Source of the DNA: JBASNZ01 sp049657775
GTDB taxonomy: Bacteria > Actinomycetota > Coriobacteriia > Anaerosomatales > Anaerosomataceae
Assembly (NCBI GenBank): GCA_049657775.1
Contig: JBASNZ010000038.1
Coordinates: 1 to 24,353 of the forward strand
Direction of reading: 5' to 3'
Length of the DNA stretch: 24,353 bases
A program made the position numbers and the translations under genes. Shown here piece after piece: positions 15,288 through 22,707 of this stretch (positions within the stretch are counted from its first letter, which is position 1; the number at the start of each line of letters is the position of its first letter). Under the pieces are notes generated by a model. It made no database searches. It was not told where the DNA came from and worked only from the letters and a program-made list of their open reading frames with translations.

Positions 15288-16292
15288 ATGTCCAAGAAGC
15301 GCGTGCTTACAGGCTACCGTCCGACCGGCCGTCTCACGCTTGGCCACTGGTTCGGCAACCTCATGAACATGCTTCAGATGCAGGATGAATTCGACGCCTA
15401 CTACTTCGTCGCCGACTGGCATGCGCTCACCAGCGACTGGCAAGATACGCGCTCGGTGCGCAAGTACACCGAGGAGATGGTGCTGGACTGGATCGCCGCC
15501 GGGATCGACCCCGCCAAGGCGACCATCTACCGCCAGTCCGACGTGCCCGAGGTCGCCGAGCTCACGCTGTACCTCTCGATGGCCACGCCCATGTCGTGGC
15601 TCGAGCGCGTGCCAAGCTACAAGGAGCAGCGCGAGCAGATCTCGGAGAAGGACCTGTCCAACGTGGGCTTCTTCATGTATCCGCTCATGCAGGCAGCTGA
15701 TATCGTCATCGTCAAAGGCGACGCCGTGCCGGTGGGCGAGGACCAGGCGCCGCACCTGGAGCTCACACGCGAGATCGTCCGCCGGTTCAACGGAACCTAC
15801 GGAAAGCTTCTCGTGGAGCCGGCCTCGGTCATTCCCGAGGAGGGAGCCCGCGTTCCGGGCACCGACGGCCGCAAGATGTCCAAGAGCTACGGCAACGCGA
15901 TCTACCTCTCGGAGACCGAAGAGGAGACCACCAAGAAGGTCATGGGAATGGTCACCGACCCGGCCCGCAAACTCAAGACGGACCCGGGCGACCCCGACGT
16001 CTGCCCGCTTCACCAGATCCACAAACTCATCGCTGCCGACCCGGCCGAGATCGCCGAGTGGGACCGCTGCTGTCGGGTTGCCGAGTGCGGCTGCGTGGCG
16101 CACAAACGGAAGATGGCCCAGGACCTCAACGGCTACCTGCGTGATTTCCGCACGCGGCGCGCGGAGCTTGCCGGTCATCCCGGGTACGCCTGGGAGGTGC
16201 TGGAGGACGGAGCGGCCAAGGTGCGGCCCGCCATCGACGAGCTCATGGGCGCTGTGCGCACCGCGATGCACATCGACGCACCCGCCAGATAG
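15288..16292 (+). CDS. trpS: Tryptophanyl-tRNA synthetase with a [4Fe-4S]-type Cys motif
   Basis: This 334-residue class I aminoacyl-tRNA synthetase charges tRNA-Trp. The HIGH-like signature appears as PTGRLTLGHWFGN near residues 10-23, and KMSKS appears in GRKMSKSYGNAIYL. The MSWLERVPSYKEQ and GDAVPVGEDQAPHLEL segments are typical of TrpRS. Near the C-terminus, Cys239, Cys262, Cys269 and His272 have the spacing C-x22-C-x6-C-x2-[H], which reproduces the [4Fe-4S] motif described in Thermotoga maritima TrpRS except that the fourth Cys is His; Cys261 and Cys267 are additional. ATG 15288 with a GAAAGGTG ribosome-binding site is chosen; an upstream in-frame extension is encoded by the tandem repeats and rejected. 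scpA follows after 2 nt. Confidence 0.95.
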   Translation: MSKKRVLTGYRPTGRLTLGHWFGNLMNMLQMQDEFDAYYFVADWHALTSDWQDTRSVRKYTEEMVLDWIAAGIDPAKATIYRQSDVPEVAELTLYLSMATPMSWLERVPSYKEQREQISEKDLSNVGFFMYPLMQAADIVIVKGDAVPVGEDQAPHLELTREIVRRFNGTYGKLLVEPASVIPEEGARVPGTDGRKMSKSYGNAIYLSETEEETTKKVMGMVTDPARKLKTDPGDPDVCPLHQIHKLIAADPAEIAEWDRCCRVAECGCVAHKRKMAQDLNGYLRDFRTRRAELAGHPGYAWEVLEDGAAKVRPAIDELMGAVRTAMHIDAPAR

Positions 16293-16294
16293 CC

Positions 16295-17047
16295 ATGGCG
16301 TACAACGTCCGGACAGACGCGTTCGAGGGGCCGTTCGATCTGCTGCTCACGCTCGTCGCGCGCCAAAAGGTGGACGTCCAGGAGCTGTCGATCGCTGATA
16401 TCGCCGACCAGTATCTGGCGTACATCGAGGACTTCGAGGAACTCGATTTGGACGTGGCAAGCGACTTCTTGCTGGTTGCGGCCACACTCCTCGAGCTCAA
16501 AGCCGCCTCGCTGCTGCCCCACGACACGCCGTACGCCGACGAAGAGTACGAGGATCTCTCACCCGAAGAGGCGCGCGAACTGCTGGTCACCAGGCTCCTC
16601 GCGTACAAGCAGTTCAAGAACGTGGCGGGCGAGCTGGCGCAGCGATTCGAGTCCGAGTCGCGGATGCACCCGCGAGCGGCCGGGCTTGAGGAGCCGTTTC
16701 TCAAGCTCATGCCTGATTACCTCGAAGGCATCACGCTGCGCGCCCTTTCGGTCATCTGCGCCGATCTTGTCCATAAGCGCGAGGTCTTCTTGCTGCAGGC
16801 CGAGCACATCGCCGCTGCGCCCATCTCGCTCGAATTGCACGTCGAGGCCGTCGATCGCACGCTGGCCAAGCGCAAGCGCGCTCTGTTCTCGGAGCTTATC
16901 GCGGCCGGAGCGAGCACCGAGGAGATCGTCGTCACGTTCATGGCCATCCTCGAGCTCTACAAGCGTGGTACGGTCATGCTCAAGCAGGACGTCATCTACG
17001 GGGACATCGAGATCACCGTGTCGAAGAAGAAGGGACTCTTCTCGTGA
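16295..17047 (+). CDS. scpA: Segregation and condensation protein A
   Basis: ScpA is the kleisin subunit of the SMC-ScpAB condensin-like complex used in chromosome organisation and segregation. The 250-residue product starts with the diagnostic FEGPFDLLLTLVARQKVDVQ helix region, has the DLDVASDFLLVAATLLELKA segment that packs on the SMC neck, an acidic linker (YADEEYEDLSPEEA), and a C-terminal winged helix (VVTFMAILELYKRGTVML) that binds the SMC head. It starts 2 nt after trpS and its stop overlaps the scpB GTG by four bases, the standard coupled arrangement. Confidence 0.95.
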   Translation: MAYNVRTDAFEGPFDLLLTLVARQKVDVQELSIADIADQYLAYIEDFEELDLDVASDFLLVAATLLELKAASLLPHDTPYADEEYEDLSPEEARELLVTRLLAYKQFKNVAGELAQRFESESRMHPRAAGLEEPFLKLMPDYLEGITLRALSVICADLVHKREVFLLQAEHIAAAPISLELHVEAVDRTLAKRKRALFSELIAAGASTEEIVVTFMAILELYKRGTVMLKQDVIYGDIEITVSKKKGLFS

Positions 17048-17679
17048 GTGAATACCAGGGTCTCCGGGGTCCGCTCGAGGCGCTGCTGTTCGCCGGCGAC
17101 GAACCGGTGACGGTGGTGCGGCTCGCACGCATCCTCGAGATGCCCGAAAGCGATGTCGCCGCCGCACTTACCGAGCTTGCCGCCGAGTACACCGCCGATG
17201 AACGCGGCTTCCAGCTTCGTGAGGTCGCGGGCGGGTGGCGCATGTACACGCACCCGGGGTATCACGATGTGGTGGAGCAGTTCGTGCTGTCGTGGGACAC
17301 CCGCAGACTCTCGCAGGCTGCGCTCGAGGCGCTTGCTGTCATCGCGTACCACCAGCCCGTGTCGCGGCAGGGCGTCAACGCGGTTCGCGGGGTCAACAGT
17401 GAGGCCGTCATCGCATCGCTTATCGAGAAGGGGCTCGTTCGCGAGATGGGACGAGACAAGGACGCCGGTAACGCGATCATGTACGGCACGACGCGGACGT
17501 TCCTGGAGAAGTTCGGCCTCAAGGACCTGGCCGATCTGCCGCCGCTTGAGGAGTTCGCACCCGATGTCGAGACCGAGCGAGCCATCCGCGAACGCCTGAC
17601 CGCTATGGAAGGCCCGCTCTTCAGCGACGAAGACGACGATGACGATGACGACTGCGGATCCGACGACTCCGACGGGTGA
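17044..17679 (+). CDS. scpB: Segregation and condensation protein B
   Basis: ScpB dimerises through its winged helices and binds ScpA in the SMC complex. The 211-residue product shows the conserved LEALLFAGDEPVTVVRLARIL start, the LREVAGGWRMYT segment and the second winged helix ALEALAVIAYHQPVSRQGVNAVRGVNSE. GTG 17044 overlaps scpA by four bases. The C-terminus is an acidic, Asp-rich tail encoded by a GAC/GAT run (17626-17652), ending DCGSDDSDG. The last 41 nt overlap the start of rluB in another frame. Confidence 0.94.
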   Translation: MSEYQGLRGPLEALLFAGDEPVTVVRLARILEMPESDVAAALTELAAEYTADERGFQLREVAGGWRMYTHPGYHDVVEQFVLSWDTRRLSQAALEALAVIAYHQPVSRQGVNAVRGVNSEAVIASLIEKGLVREMGRDKDAGNAIMYGTTRTFLEKFGLKDLADLPPLEEFAPDVETERAIRERLTAMEGPLFSDEDDDDDDDCGSDDSDG

Positions 17680-18412
17680 GCCCGAGAGGCTCCAGCGATA
17701 CCTCGCACGCTCCGGAGTCGCGTCCCGGCGTGCTGCCGAGGAGATGATCGCAACCGGTCGCGTACGTGTTAACGGCGACGTCGTGACCGCTATGGGCGTG
17801 AAGGTCACCGACGGCGCTGACACCGTGGAGGTTGACGGGCGGATCGTTCGCCCCGTCGAGTCGCACGTGTATTTCGCCCTCAACAAACCTGCCGGCTTCG
17901 TGACCACGCTTTCGGACCCCGAAGGTCGCCACACCGTGGCGGAGCTGCTGCCACACGTCGGGCGCCGGCTCTTTACGGTAGGGCGGCTCGACTACGAGAC
18001 CACCGGTCTGCTCATCCTTACCGACGACGGAGAGTTTGCGCACAGGCTTATGCATCCGCGCTATCACGTTGAGAAGAGCTATCTCGCAACCGTTGACGGA
18101 ATCCCCGACGAGCGCGATCTGGCGCAGCTTCGCAACGGAGTACAGCTTGATGACGGACTGACCGCGCCCGCCTCCGCCGAGTTGGTGAAGACACACACCG
18201 GATCCGCTGTTGTGAGGCTTGTCATCCGGGAGGGACGCAAGCGGCAAGTGCGCCGGATGCTCCGATCTGTGGGCCATCCAGTCTCCGGTCTGCTCAGGGA
18301 GCGCTTTGGCCCGATACCGCTTGGCGATCTTGCCTCCGGGGAGACGAGGCCGCTCGACGACGGCGAAGTCGCGGCCCTTCTCGCCGCCACCGCGTCGCCC
18401 GGGAGGAAGTAG
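17639..18412 (+). CDS. rluB: 23S rRNA pseudouridine synthase, RluB/RsuA family
   Basis: The protein has an N-terminal S4 RNA-binding domain (RLQRYLARSGVASRRAAEEM, then GRVRVNG) and a pseudouridine synthase domain with NKPAGFVTTLSDPEGR and the catalytic Asp118 in GRLDYETTGLLILTDDGE. The REGRKRQVRRMLRSVGHPV segment is typical of the family. The 257-residue length fits RluB-type enzymes, which isomerise a uridine in 23S rRNA; an RsuA-like 16S target is less likely given the scpAB linkage. ATGs at 17639 and 17645 lie inside the Asp-coding tract of scpB, and no other start codon fits before the S4 domain. No clear ribosome-binding site is seen, so translation may be coupled to scpB. Confidence 0.93.
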   Translation: MTMTTADPTTPTGEPERLQRYLARSGVASRRAAEEMIATGRVRVNGDVVTAMGVKVTDGADTVEVDGRIVRPVESHVYFALNKPAGFVTTLSDPEGRHTVAELLPHVGRRLFTVGRLDYETTGLLILTDDGEFAHRLMHPRYHVEKSYLATVDGIPDERDLAQLRNGVQLDDGLTAPASAELVKTHTGSAVVRLVIREGRKRQVRRMLRSVGHPVSGLLRERFGPIPLGDLASGETRPLDDGEVAALLAATASPGRK

Positions 18413-18414
18413 AC

Positions 18415-18999
18415 ATGGCGCTGGTGGTGTTCACTGGTGGCGCTCGCAGCGGCAAGTCGGCGGCCGCCGCGCGGTTGGCGGAGACATGCGGCTGTGACGT
18501 GGTCGTGGCGGTGGCCGGCCGTCCCGAAGAGGACCCGGAGATGGCGCGTCGCGTGCAGAAGCACCAGGCCGACCGTCCCGAGCACTGGACGACCCTGGAG
18601 ATCGCGGGCGTGCACGTTCCCACGTGGCTGGCGCAGGTGCCCCCGGACGCGTGCCTCGTCGTCGACTGCCTGGGCACGCTCTTGGCCGAGCGGATATTCG
18701 GCGGAGTCGGGCACGACCCCGGACCGTGGGTCCCCGAGGCGCTCGAACGCCGCGCGGAGGAGGTCGCGGATGCGATCGTAGCAGGCGTCCTCTCCCGGCC
18801 GGGCCAGACGATCATCGTGACCAACGAGGTCGGTTCCGGAGTGGTTCCCTCCTCGGCGGCGGGGCGGCTGTTCCGCGACGTCCTGGGGCGTGCGAATGCC
18901 CGTCTCGTGCAGGCGTCCGATGCGGCGTATCTGGTGGTGTGCGGCAGTTGTATCGACCTGAAGGCACTTCCACGCGATGTCGCGTGGCCTACCGACTGA
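18415..18999 (+). CDS. cobU: Adenosylcobinamide kinase / adenosylcobinamide-phosphate guanylyltransferase
   Basis: The bifunctional enzyme phosphorylates adenosylcobinamide and transfers GMP to give AdoCbi-GDP for the lower-ligand assembly of cobalamin. The P-loop GGARSGKS lies near residues 8-15. KHQADRPEHWTTLE matches the family HxxxRPxxWxTxE segment, in which the histidine is the guanylylation site, and DCLGTLLAE and VTNEVGSGVVPSSAAGRLFRD are further family motifs. The 194-residue length is normal. It starts 2 nt after rluB, with a GGGAGG ribosome-binding site inside the rluB end, so transcription probably continues from upstream. It begins a four-gene cobalamin block. Confidence 0.94.
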   Translation: MALVVFTGGARSGKSAAAARLAETCGCDVVVAVAGRPEEDPEMARRVQKHQADRPEHWTTLEIAGVHVPTWLAQVPPDACLVVDCLGTLLAERIFGGVGHDPGPWVPEALERRAEEVADAIVAGVLSRPGQTIIVTNEVGSGVVPSSAAGRLFRDVLGRANARLVQASDAAYLVVCGSCIDLKALPRDVAWPTD

Positions 19000-19012
19000 C
19001 AAGGGAGCCTGC

Positions 19013-20080
19013 GTGACGTACGAGGCGGAGTTGACCGCTACCATCGAACGGATCGTCCCGCTCGACGCGGTATGGACCGAGCGGGCGTGGGCGCGGCTCG
19101 ACTCGCTCACCAAGCCGCCGCGGAGCCTGGGCGTACTCGAGCGCATCGCTGCGGGCGTTGCGGCCGTGCAGCACACGGACCGCCCGTTGGCGCGTCCGTC
19201 CGCGATCGTGCTCATGGCCGGCGATCACGGCGTGGTCGCGCAGGGTGTGTCTCCGTACCCGCAAGAGGTCACCATGCAGATGGTGGCGAACTTCGTCCAC
19301 GGGGGAGCCGCCATCAACCAGATCGCGCGCACGTCGGGTGCCGAGCTTGTGCTTGTGGACGTGGGCGTGGCGGCCGATACATCCGCTATGGAAGGCGTCA
19401 TGCAATACAAGGTCGCTTTAGGTACGGCTGACATGACCATGGGTCCCGCGATGACGCGTGAGGAGGCCGCACAGGCGGTGCTTGCCGGCATCAGGGTCGC
19501 GTCACGGCTGGCCGCGGAGGGAACGCGGGTGATCGGCACCGGGGAGATGGGGATCGGCAATACCACGGCCGCGAGTGCGATCACCTGCGGGCTTACAGGC
19601 GCTGCGCCCGCCGACGTTGTCGGGCGGGGCACGGGGCTTGATGATGAGGGTGTCGCTCGCAAGGTAGCGGTCATCGATCGGGCCCTGGAGAAGAACCACC
19701 CGGATGCCGGAGACCCTCTCGGCGTTCTCGCGGCGGTCGGCGGTCTTGAGATCGCGGGGATGGCTGGAGCGGTGCTTGGCGCAGCGGCGCGCGGCGTGTG
19801 CGTCGTAGCGGACGGGTTCATCTCGGGTGCCGCCGCACTCGTGGCTACGCGCATGGCGCCCAACGCTTCGGGATACCTGTTCCCGTCACACCTGTCCGCC
19901 GAGCCCGGGCACCGGGTGGTCATGGATGCGCTGGGACTGTCGCCGGTTCTCGAGTTCGACATGCGGCTTGGCGAGGGCACGGGTGCCGCTCTCGCTATGG
20001 GCATCATGACCGCTGCATGCGAGGTCATGAGCGGAATGGCCACGTTCGGCGAGGCCGGCGTGAGCACGGTGACCGAGTAG
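19013..20080 (+). CDS. cobT: Nicotinate-nucleotide-dimethylbenzimidazole phosphoribosyltransferase
   Basis: CobT activates the lower-ligand base of cobalamin to its alpha-ribotide. The 355-residue product has the LDSLTKPPRSLGVLE start, the VLMAGDHGVVAQGVSPYPQE and GEMGIGNTTAASAI motifs and the catalytic glutamate Glu321 in LGEGTGAALAM (Salmonella CobT uses Glu317). GTG 19013 is chosen because AAGGGAG at 19001-19007 has normal spacing; an upstream ATG at 18977 would overlap cobU and lacks a ribosome-binding site. The base actually used (dimethylbenzimidazole, adenine or a phenolic) cannot be inferred. The stop shares a base with the cobS GTG. Confidence 0.95.
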   Translation: MTYEAELTATIERIVPLDAVWTERAWARLDSLTKPPRSLGVLERIAAGVAAVQHTDRPLARPSAIVLMAGDHGVVAQGVSPYPQEVTMQMVANFVHGGAAINQIARTSGAELVLVDVGVAADTSAMEGVMQYKVALGTADMTMGPAMTREEAAQAVLAGIRVASRLAAEGTRVIGTGEMGIGNTTAASAITCGLTGAAPADVVGRGTGLDDEGVARKVAVIDRALEKNHPDAGDPLGVLAAVGGLEIAGMAGAVLGAAARGVCVVADGFISGAAALVATRMAPNASGYLFPSHLSAEPGHRVVMDALGLSPVLEFDMRLGEGTGAALAMGIMTAACEVMSGMATFGEAGVSTVTE

Positions 20081-20820
20081 TGAGGGCGTTGCGCGACATC
20101 TCGGCGGCATTCTCGTGGCTAACGGTCGTTCCGTCCACGTCGTACGACGGCGCGCGTCCCGCCCGCTACTTTCCGCTTGTGGGATGGGCGTTCGGACTCG
20201 GTGGCCTCGCTATTGCGCTCGGTGCATCGATCGTGGTCACGGGGTCGATCGGGTCGCTTCTGGTGGGACTGCTGGTCGTGTTCGTGTGGGCGCTCGGCAG
20301 CAAGCTGCTGCACTGGGACGGCATGGGCGACACTGTCGATGGTCTCTGGGGCGGTCGAGACGTCGAGAGCAAGCTCGCGATCATGCACGACAGCCGCATG
20401 GGATCGTTCGGCGTGGTGGCCATCTCACTTACGCTGCTTGCCCAGGTCATTGCGGTCAGCGCAGTGTATGTCTCGGGGGACTGGTGGGCTATCGCCGCGG
20501 CCCCGGTGCTGGGCCGGCTCTCCGCGAGCATCGCGCTTTGGACCATGCATCCCGCTCGGCCTGACGGTTTAGCCGCACATCTCTCGGAACGCGAGTCGCC
20601 GATGGGCTGGCTGATCGCCCTGGCCACAGCCGCGGTGGTGTTCATCGCGCACCAGCCGGAGCACATCGTCCTCGCGGGCATCGGCATCGCGTTCGGGTTT
20701 CTGGTTCCCAGGATCCTTGCCCGCCCCGTGCGGGGGATCACCGGTGATATCATCGGGGCGTCAGTGGTGATAGTGGAGACGACCGTGCTCATCGGCGCGG
20801 CGCTGATCGCGGGGGTATGA
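20080..20820 (+). CDS. cobS: Adenosylcobinamide-GDP ribazoletransferase (cobalamin synthase)
   Basis: This membrane enzyme joins AdoCbi-GDP with the alpha-ribotide to make adenosylcobalamin 5'-phosphate. The 246-residue polytopic protein has the family motifs YFPLVGWAFGLGG and LLHWDGMGDTVDGLWGG, then KLAIMHDSRMGSFGVV, matching the conserved HxDGxxDxxDG...DSRxGxxG region that binds metal and substrate. GTG 20080 overlaps the cobT stop by one base, and the stop overlaps the next ATG by four bases, so the block is translated as a coupled unit. A longer open frame upstream is a shadow of cobT. Confidence 0.93.
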   Translation: MRALRDISAAFSWLTVVPSTSYDGARPARYFPLVGWAFGLGGLAIALGASIVVTGSIGSLLVGLLVVFVWALGSKLLHWDGMGDTVDGLWGGRDVESKLAIMHDSRMGSFGVVAISLTLLAQVIAVSAVYVSGDWWAIAAAPVLGRLSASIALWTMHPARPDGLAAHLSERESPMGWLIALATAAVVFIAHQPEHIVLAGIGIAFGFLVPRILARPVRGITGDIIGASVVIVETTVLIGAALIAGV

Positions 20821-21464
20821 GCATGGCCGAGACATCCACCGAGATCGCGATTATCCGTCACCCGGAGACCGTGGCCAACACGGAGGGACGCTTCGTCGGT
20901 CATGGGGATTCGGAGATCACCGAGCGGGGACGCCAGCAACTCCTAGCGCTGACGACGGCGATGGACGCGTGGCGACCCACGGCGGTGTTCACCTCTCCGC
21001 TTAGGCGCGCGCTCGTGGCCGCGCAGACGATCACCGCGTGCGGCGTACCCATCACGGTCCTGGAGGATCTGCAGGAGATCGACTTCGGCCGCGCCGAGGG
21101 ACTTACGTGGAATGAGATCACCTCGCTTGGCATGGCCGTGGACTACCTTCCCAACGGCGCGGCAAGCTCCGGAGTACCCGCCTCAGAGTTGGATGGGCCG
21201 GGAGACGGCGCGGTCGCTCCGGGCGGTGAGTCATGGGCCAACTTCGAGGCGCGCGTGATCCGTGCCGCGACCACCGTCGAAAGCGCGGGAAGCCGTGTGG
21301 CCATCGTCACGCACGGTGGCGTGTTTCGCACGCTCATCGCGCACTGGCTTGGACTGCCGATGGAGGCCTCGTGGCGCTTTGCTGTGGGGAACGGCGCGAT
21401 CGCGACCGTGCGCGTCTCGGACGGTGCCGGCGTGCTCACGTCGCTTACGGCGGACGCGGTATAG
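20817..21464 (+). CDS. cobC: Histidine phosphatase, probable alpha-ribazole (adenosylcobalamin) phosphatase
   Basis: The 215-residue protein belongs to the phosphoglycerate-mutase-like histidine phosphatases. The catalytic motif is IIRHPETVAN (Arg14, His15, with Pro in place of the more usual Gly), followed by SPLRRALVAAQTI, the EIDFGRAEGLTWNEI segment and the second active-site histidine in VAIVTHGGVFRTL. Its position at the end of cobU-cobT-cobS, with ATGA overlap to cobS, argues that it removes the 5'-phosphate in the last step of the nucleotide-loop pathway. Many paralogues act on other substrates, so function rests partly on context. ATG 20823 is an alternative start two codons later. 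Confidence 0.85.
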   Translation: MSMAETSTEIAIIRHPETVANTEGRFVGHGDSEITERGRQQLLALTTAMDAWRPTAVFTSPLRRALVAAQTITACGVPITVLEDLQEIDFGRAEGLTWNEITSLGMAVDYLPNGAASSGVPASELDGPGDGAVAPGGESWANFEARVIRAATTVESAGSRVAIVTHGGVFRTLIAHWLGLPMEASWRFAVGNGAIATVRVSDGAGVLTSLTADAV

Positions 21465-21481
21465 CTCCGCACTGATGGTGG

Positions 21482-21510
21482 TTGCGCACTTCGCGCCTGT
21501 GGGAGACAAT
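21482..21510 (+). promoter_or_regulatory. Likely promoter of hisC-aroF-tyrA
   Basis: TTGCGC (21482-21487) and GACAAT (21505-21510) are spaced 17 nt apart in the 79-nt gap after cobC. Transcription would start near 21517, about 27 nt before the hisC GTG and upstream of its GAGGAG ribosome-binding site. The -35 hexamer is identical to the one at 6661. Confidence 0.5.
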
Positions 21511-21543
21511 CCTCGTCAACCCCGTTGCCCGAGGAGCCCTCTC

Positions 21544-22644
21544 GTGTCGGTAGACGACATCATCAGGCCGGACCTGGCGCCACTCGTACCGTACGCCCCC
21601 GGGCTGCGCGCGAGTCAGGTGCGCGAGCGCTCGGGTCGCGATGTGGTCGTCAAGCTTTCCAGCAACGAGCACCCGGACGGGCCGGTTCCTCTCGCCATCG
21701 AGGCGATGAGCGCGGTGCTGCCCAGGCTCAACCGCTACCCCGACGGTGCCGCAACCGCGCTGCGGCGCAAGCTTGCAGACCGCTTTGGGGTCCCGAGCGA
21801 GAACGTGACCGTCTCGGCAGGCAGCAACGAACTCCTACGCTTGGTCGCTCAGGTGGTGCTGCGTCCCGGAGACGAGGTCGTCTTCGCGTGGCCGTCGTTC
21901 GTCGTCTACCCCACGGTCGCCGCGCTATTCGGCGCGACGGCCGTCAAGGTGCCGCTGGCAAAGGGCGATGTTCACGATCTCCCGGCGATGCTTGCCGCGA
22001 TCACCGACAAGACACGCATCGTGTTCTTGTGCAATCCGAACAACCCCACGGGGACCATCTACGGGCGCCAGGCGTTCGACGAGTTCATCTCGGCGGTTCC
22101 GCCCCATGTGCTTGTCGTGCTCGACGAAGCGTACATCGAGTTCGTCACGTCGCCGGAGTGTCCCAACGGACTCGACTACGTTGACGGCGCGCGCCCGATC
22201 GCGGTGCTGCGCACGTTCTCCAAGATCTACTCGCTTGCAGGCGCGCGTGTCGGCTACGGCGTCATGCCCGCCGCACTGGTCGACGCCATCAACAAGGTGC
22301 GTGAGCCGTTCAACGTGAGCACGGTGGCCCAGATCGCCGCGTACTACTCGCTGGACGATGAGGCCGAGGTCCGGCGCCGCAGGAAAGAGAATCAGGAACA
22401 GAAGGTCTACCTCTATTCGTGCTTCGACCGGCTGAATGCTACGTATGCGCCGTCGGAGACGAACTTCGTGTACGTGCACACCACTCGCCCGGTCGAAGTC
22501 TTCCAGGCCCTCCTTGAGGAGGGCGTGATCGTGCGCGATTTCGGGACGAGTCCAGCCCTTAGAGTGGGTATCGGTACTCCTGAGGACACGCAGCGTACGA
22601 TCCAAGCGTTTGAAGCGGTCGCCGCGCGACTCGGATCACTCTGA
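21544..22644 (+). CDS. hisC: Histidinol-phosphate / aromatic amino acid aminotransferase
   Basis: This 366-residue class I/II PLP aminotransferase has the HisC features: KLSSNEHPDGP near the N-terminus, SAGSNELLRLVAQ, FLCNPNNPTGTIY, LDEAYIEF, and the PLP-binding Lys227 in RTFSKIYSLAGARVGYG. The C-terminal ALRVGIGTPEDTQRTI contains the substrate-carboxylate arginine. GTG 21544 behind GAGGAG (21531-21536) is chosen over the much longer frame that overlaps cobC. No his genes are near; it lies directly before aroF and tyrA, so it may serve mainly as the phenylpyruvate/hydroxyphenylpyruvate or arogenate transaminase, as HisC-like enzymes do in other Gram-positive bacteria. Substrate choice is not readable from the sequence. 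Confidence 0.9.
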   Translation: MSVDDIIRPDLAPLVPYAPGLRASQVRERSGRDVVVKLSSNEHPDGPVPLAIEAMSAVLPRLNRYPDGAATALRRKLADRFGVPSENVTVSAGSNELLRLVAQVVLRPGDEVVFAWPSFVVYPTVAALFGATAVKVPLAKGDVHDLPAMLAAITDKTRIVFLCNPNNPTGTIYGRQAFDEFISAVPPHVLVVLDEAYIEFVTSPECPNGLDYVDGARPIAVLRTFSKIYSLAGARVGYGVMPAALVDAINKVREPFNVSTVAQIAAYYSLDDEAEVRRRRKENQEQKVYLYSCFDRLNATYAPSETNFVYVHTTRPVEVFQALLEEGVIVRDFGTSPALRVGIGTPEDTQRTIQAFEAVAARLGSL

Positions 22645-22691
22645 CGTCGCGGGCGGCCCGGTAGCCGCTAGCGACGCACGCCGAGGCGTGC
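22645..22691 (+). promoter_or_regulatory. Tandem hairpins in the hisC-aroF gap
   Basis: The first structure (22645-22676) pairs CGTCGC with GCGACG and, inside, GCGGC with GCCGC around a CCGGTA loop. The second (22676-22691) pairs GCACGC with GCGTGC around CGAG and ends 2 nt before the AAGGGG ribosome-binding site of aroF. There is no T-run, so they are not an ordinary intrinsic terminator; translation control or mRNA stability is more likely. Confidence 0.5.
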
Positions 22692-22707
22692 TTAAGGGGT
22701 GAGTCCG

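Noticed and set aside
18390..18415. Cobalamin riboswitch before cobU
   Set aside because: There are only 2 nt between rluB and cobU, and no B12-box-like sequence was seen near the junction.
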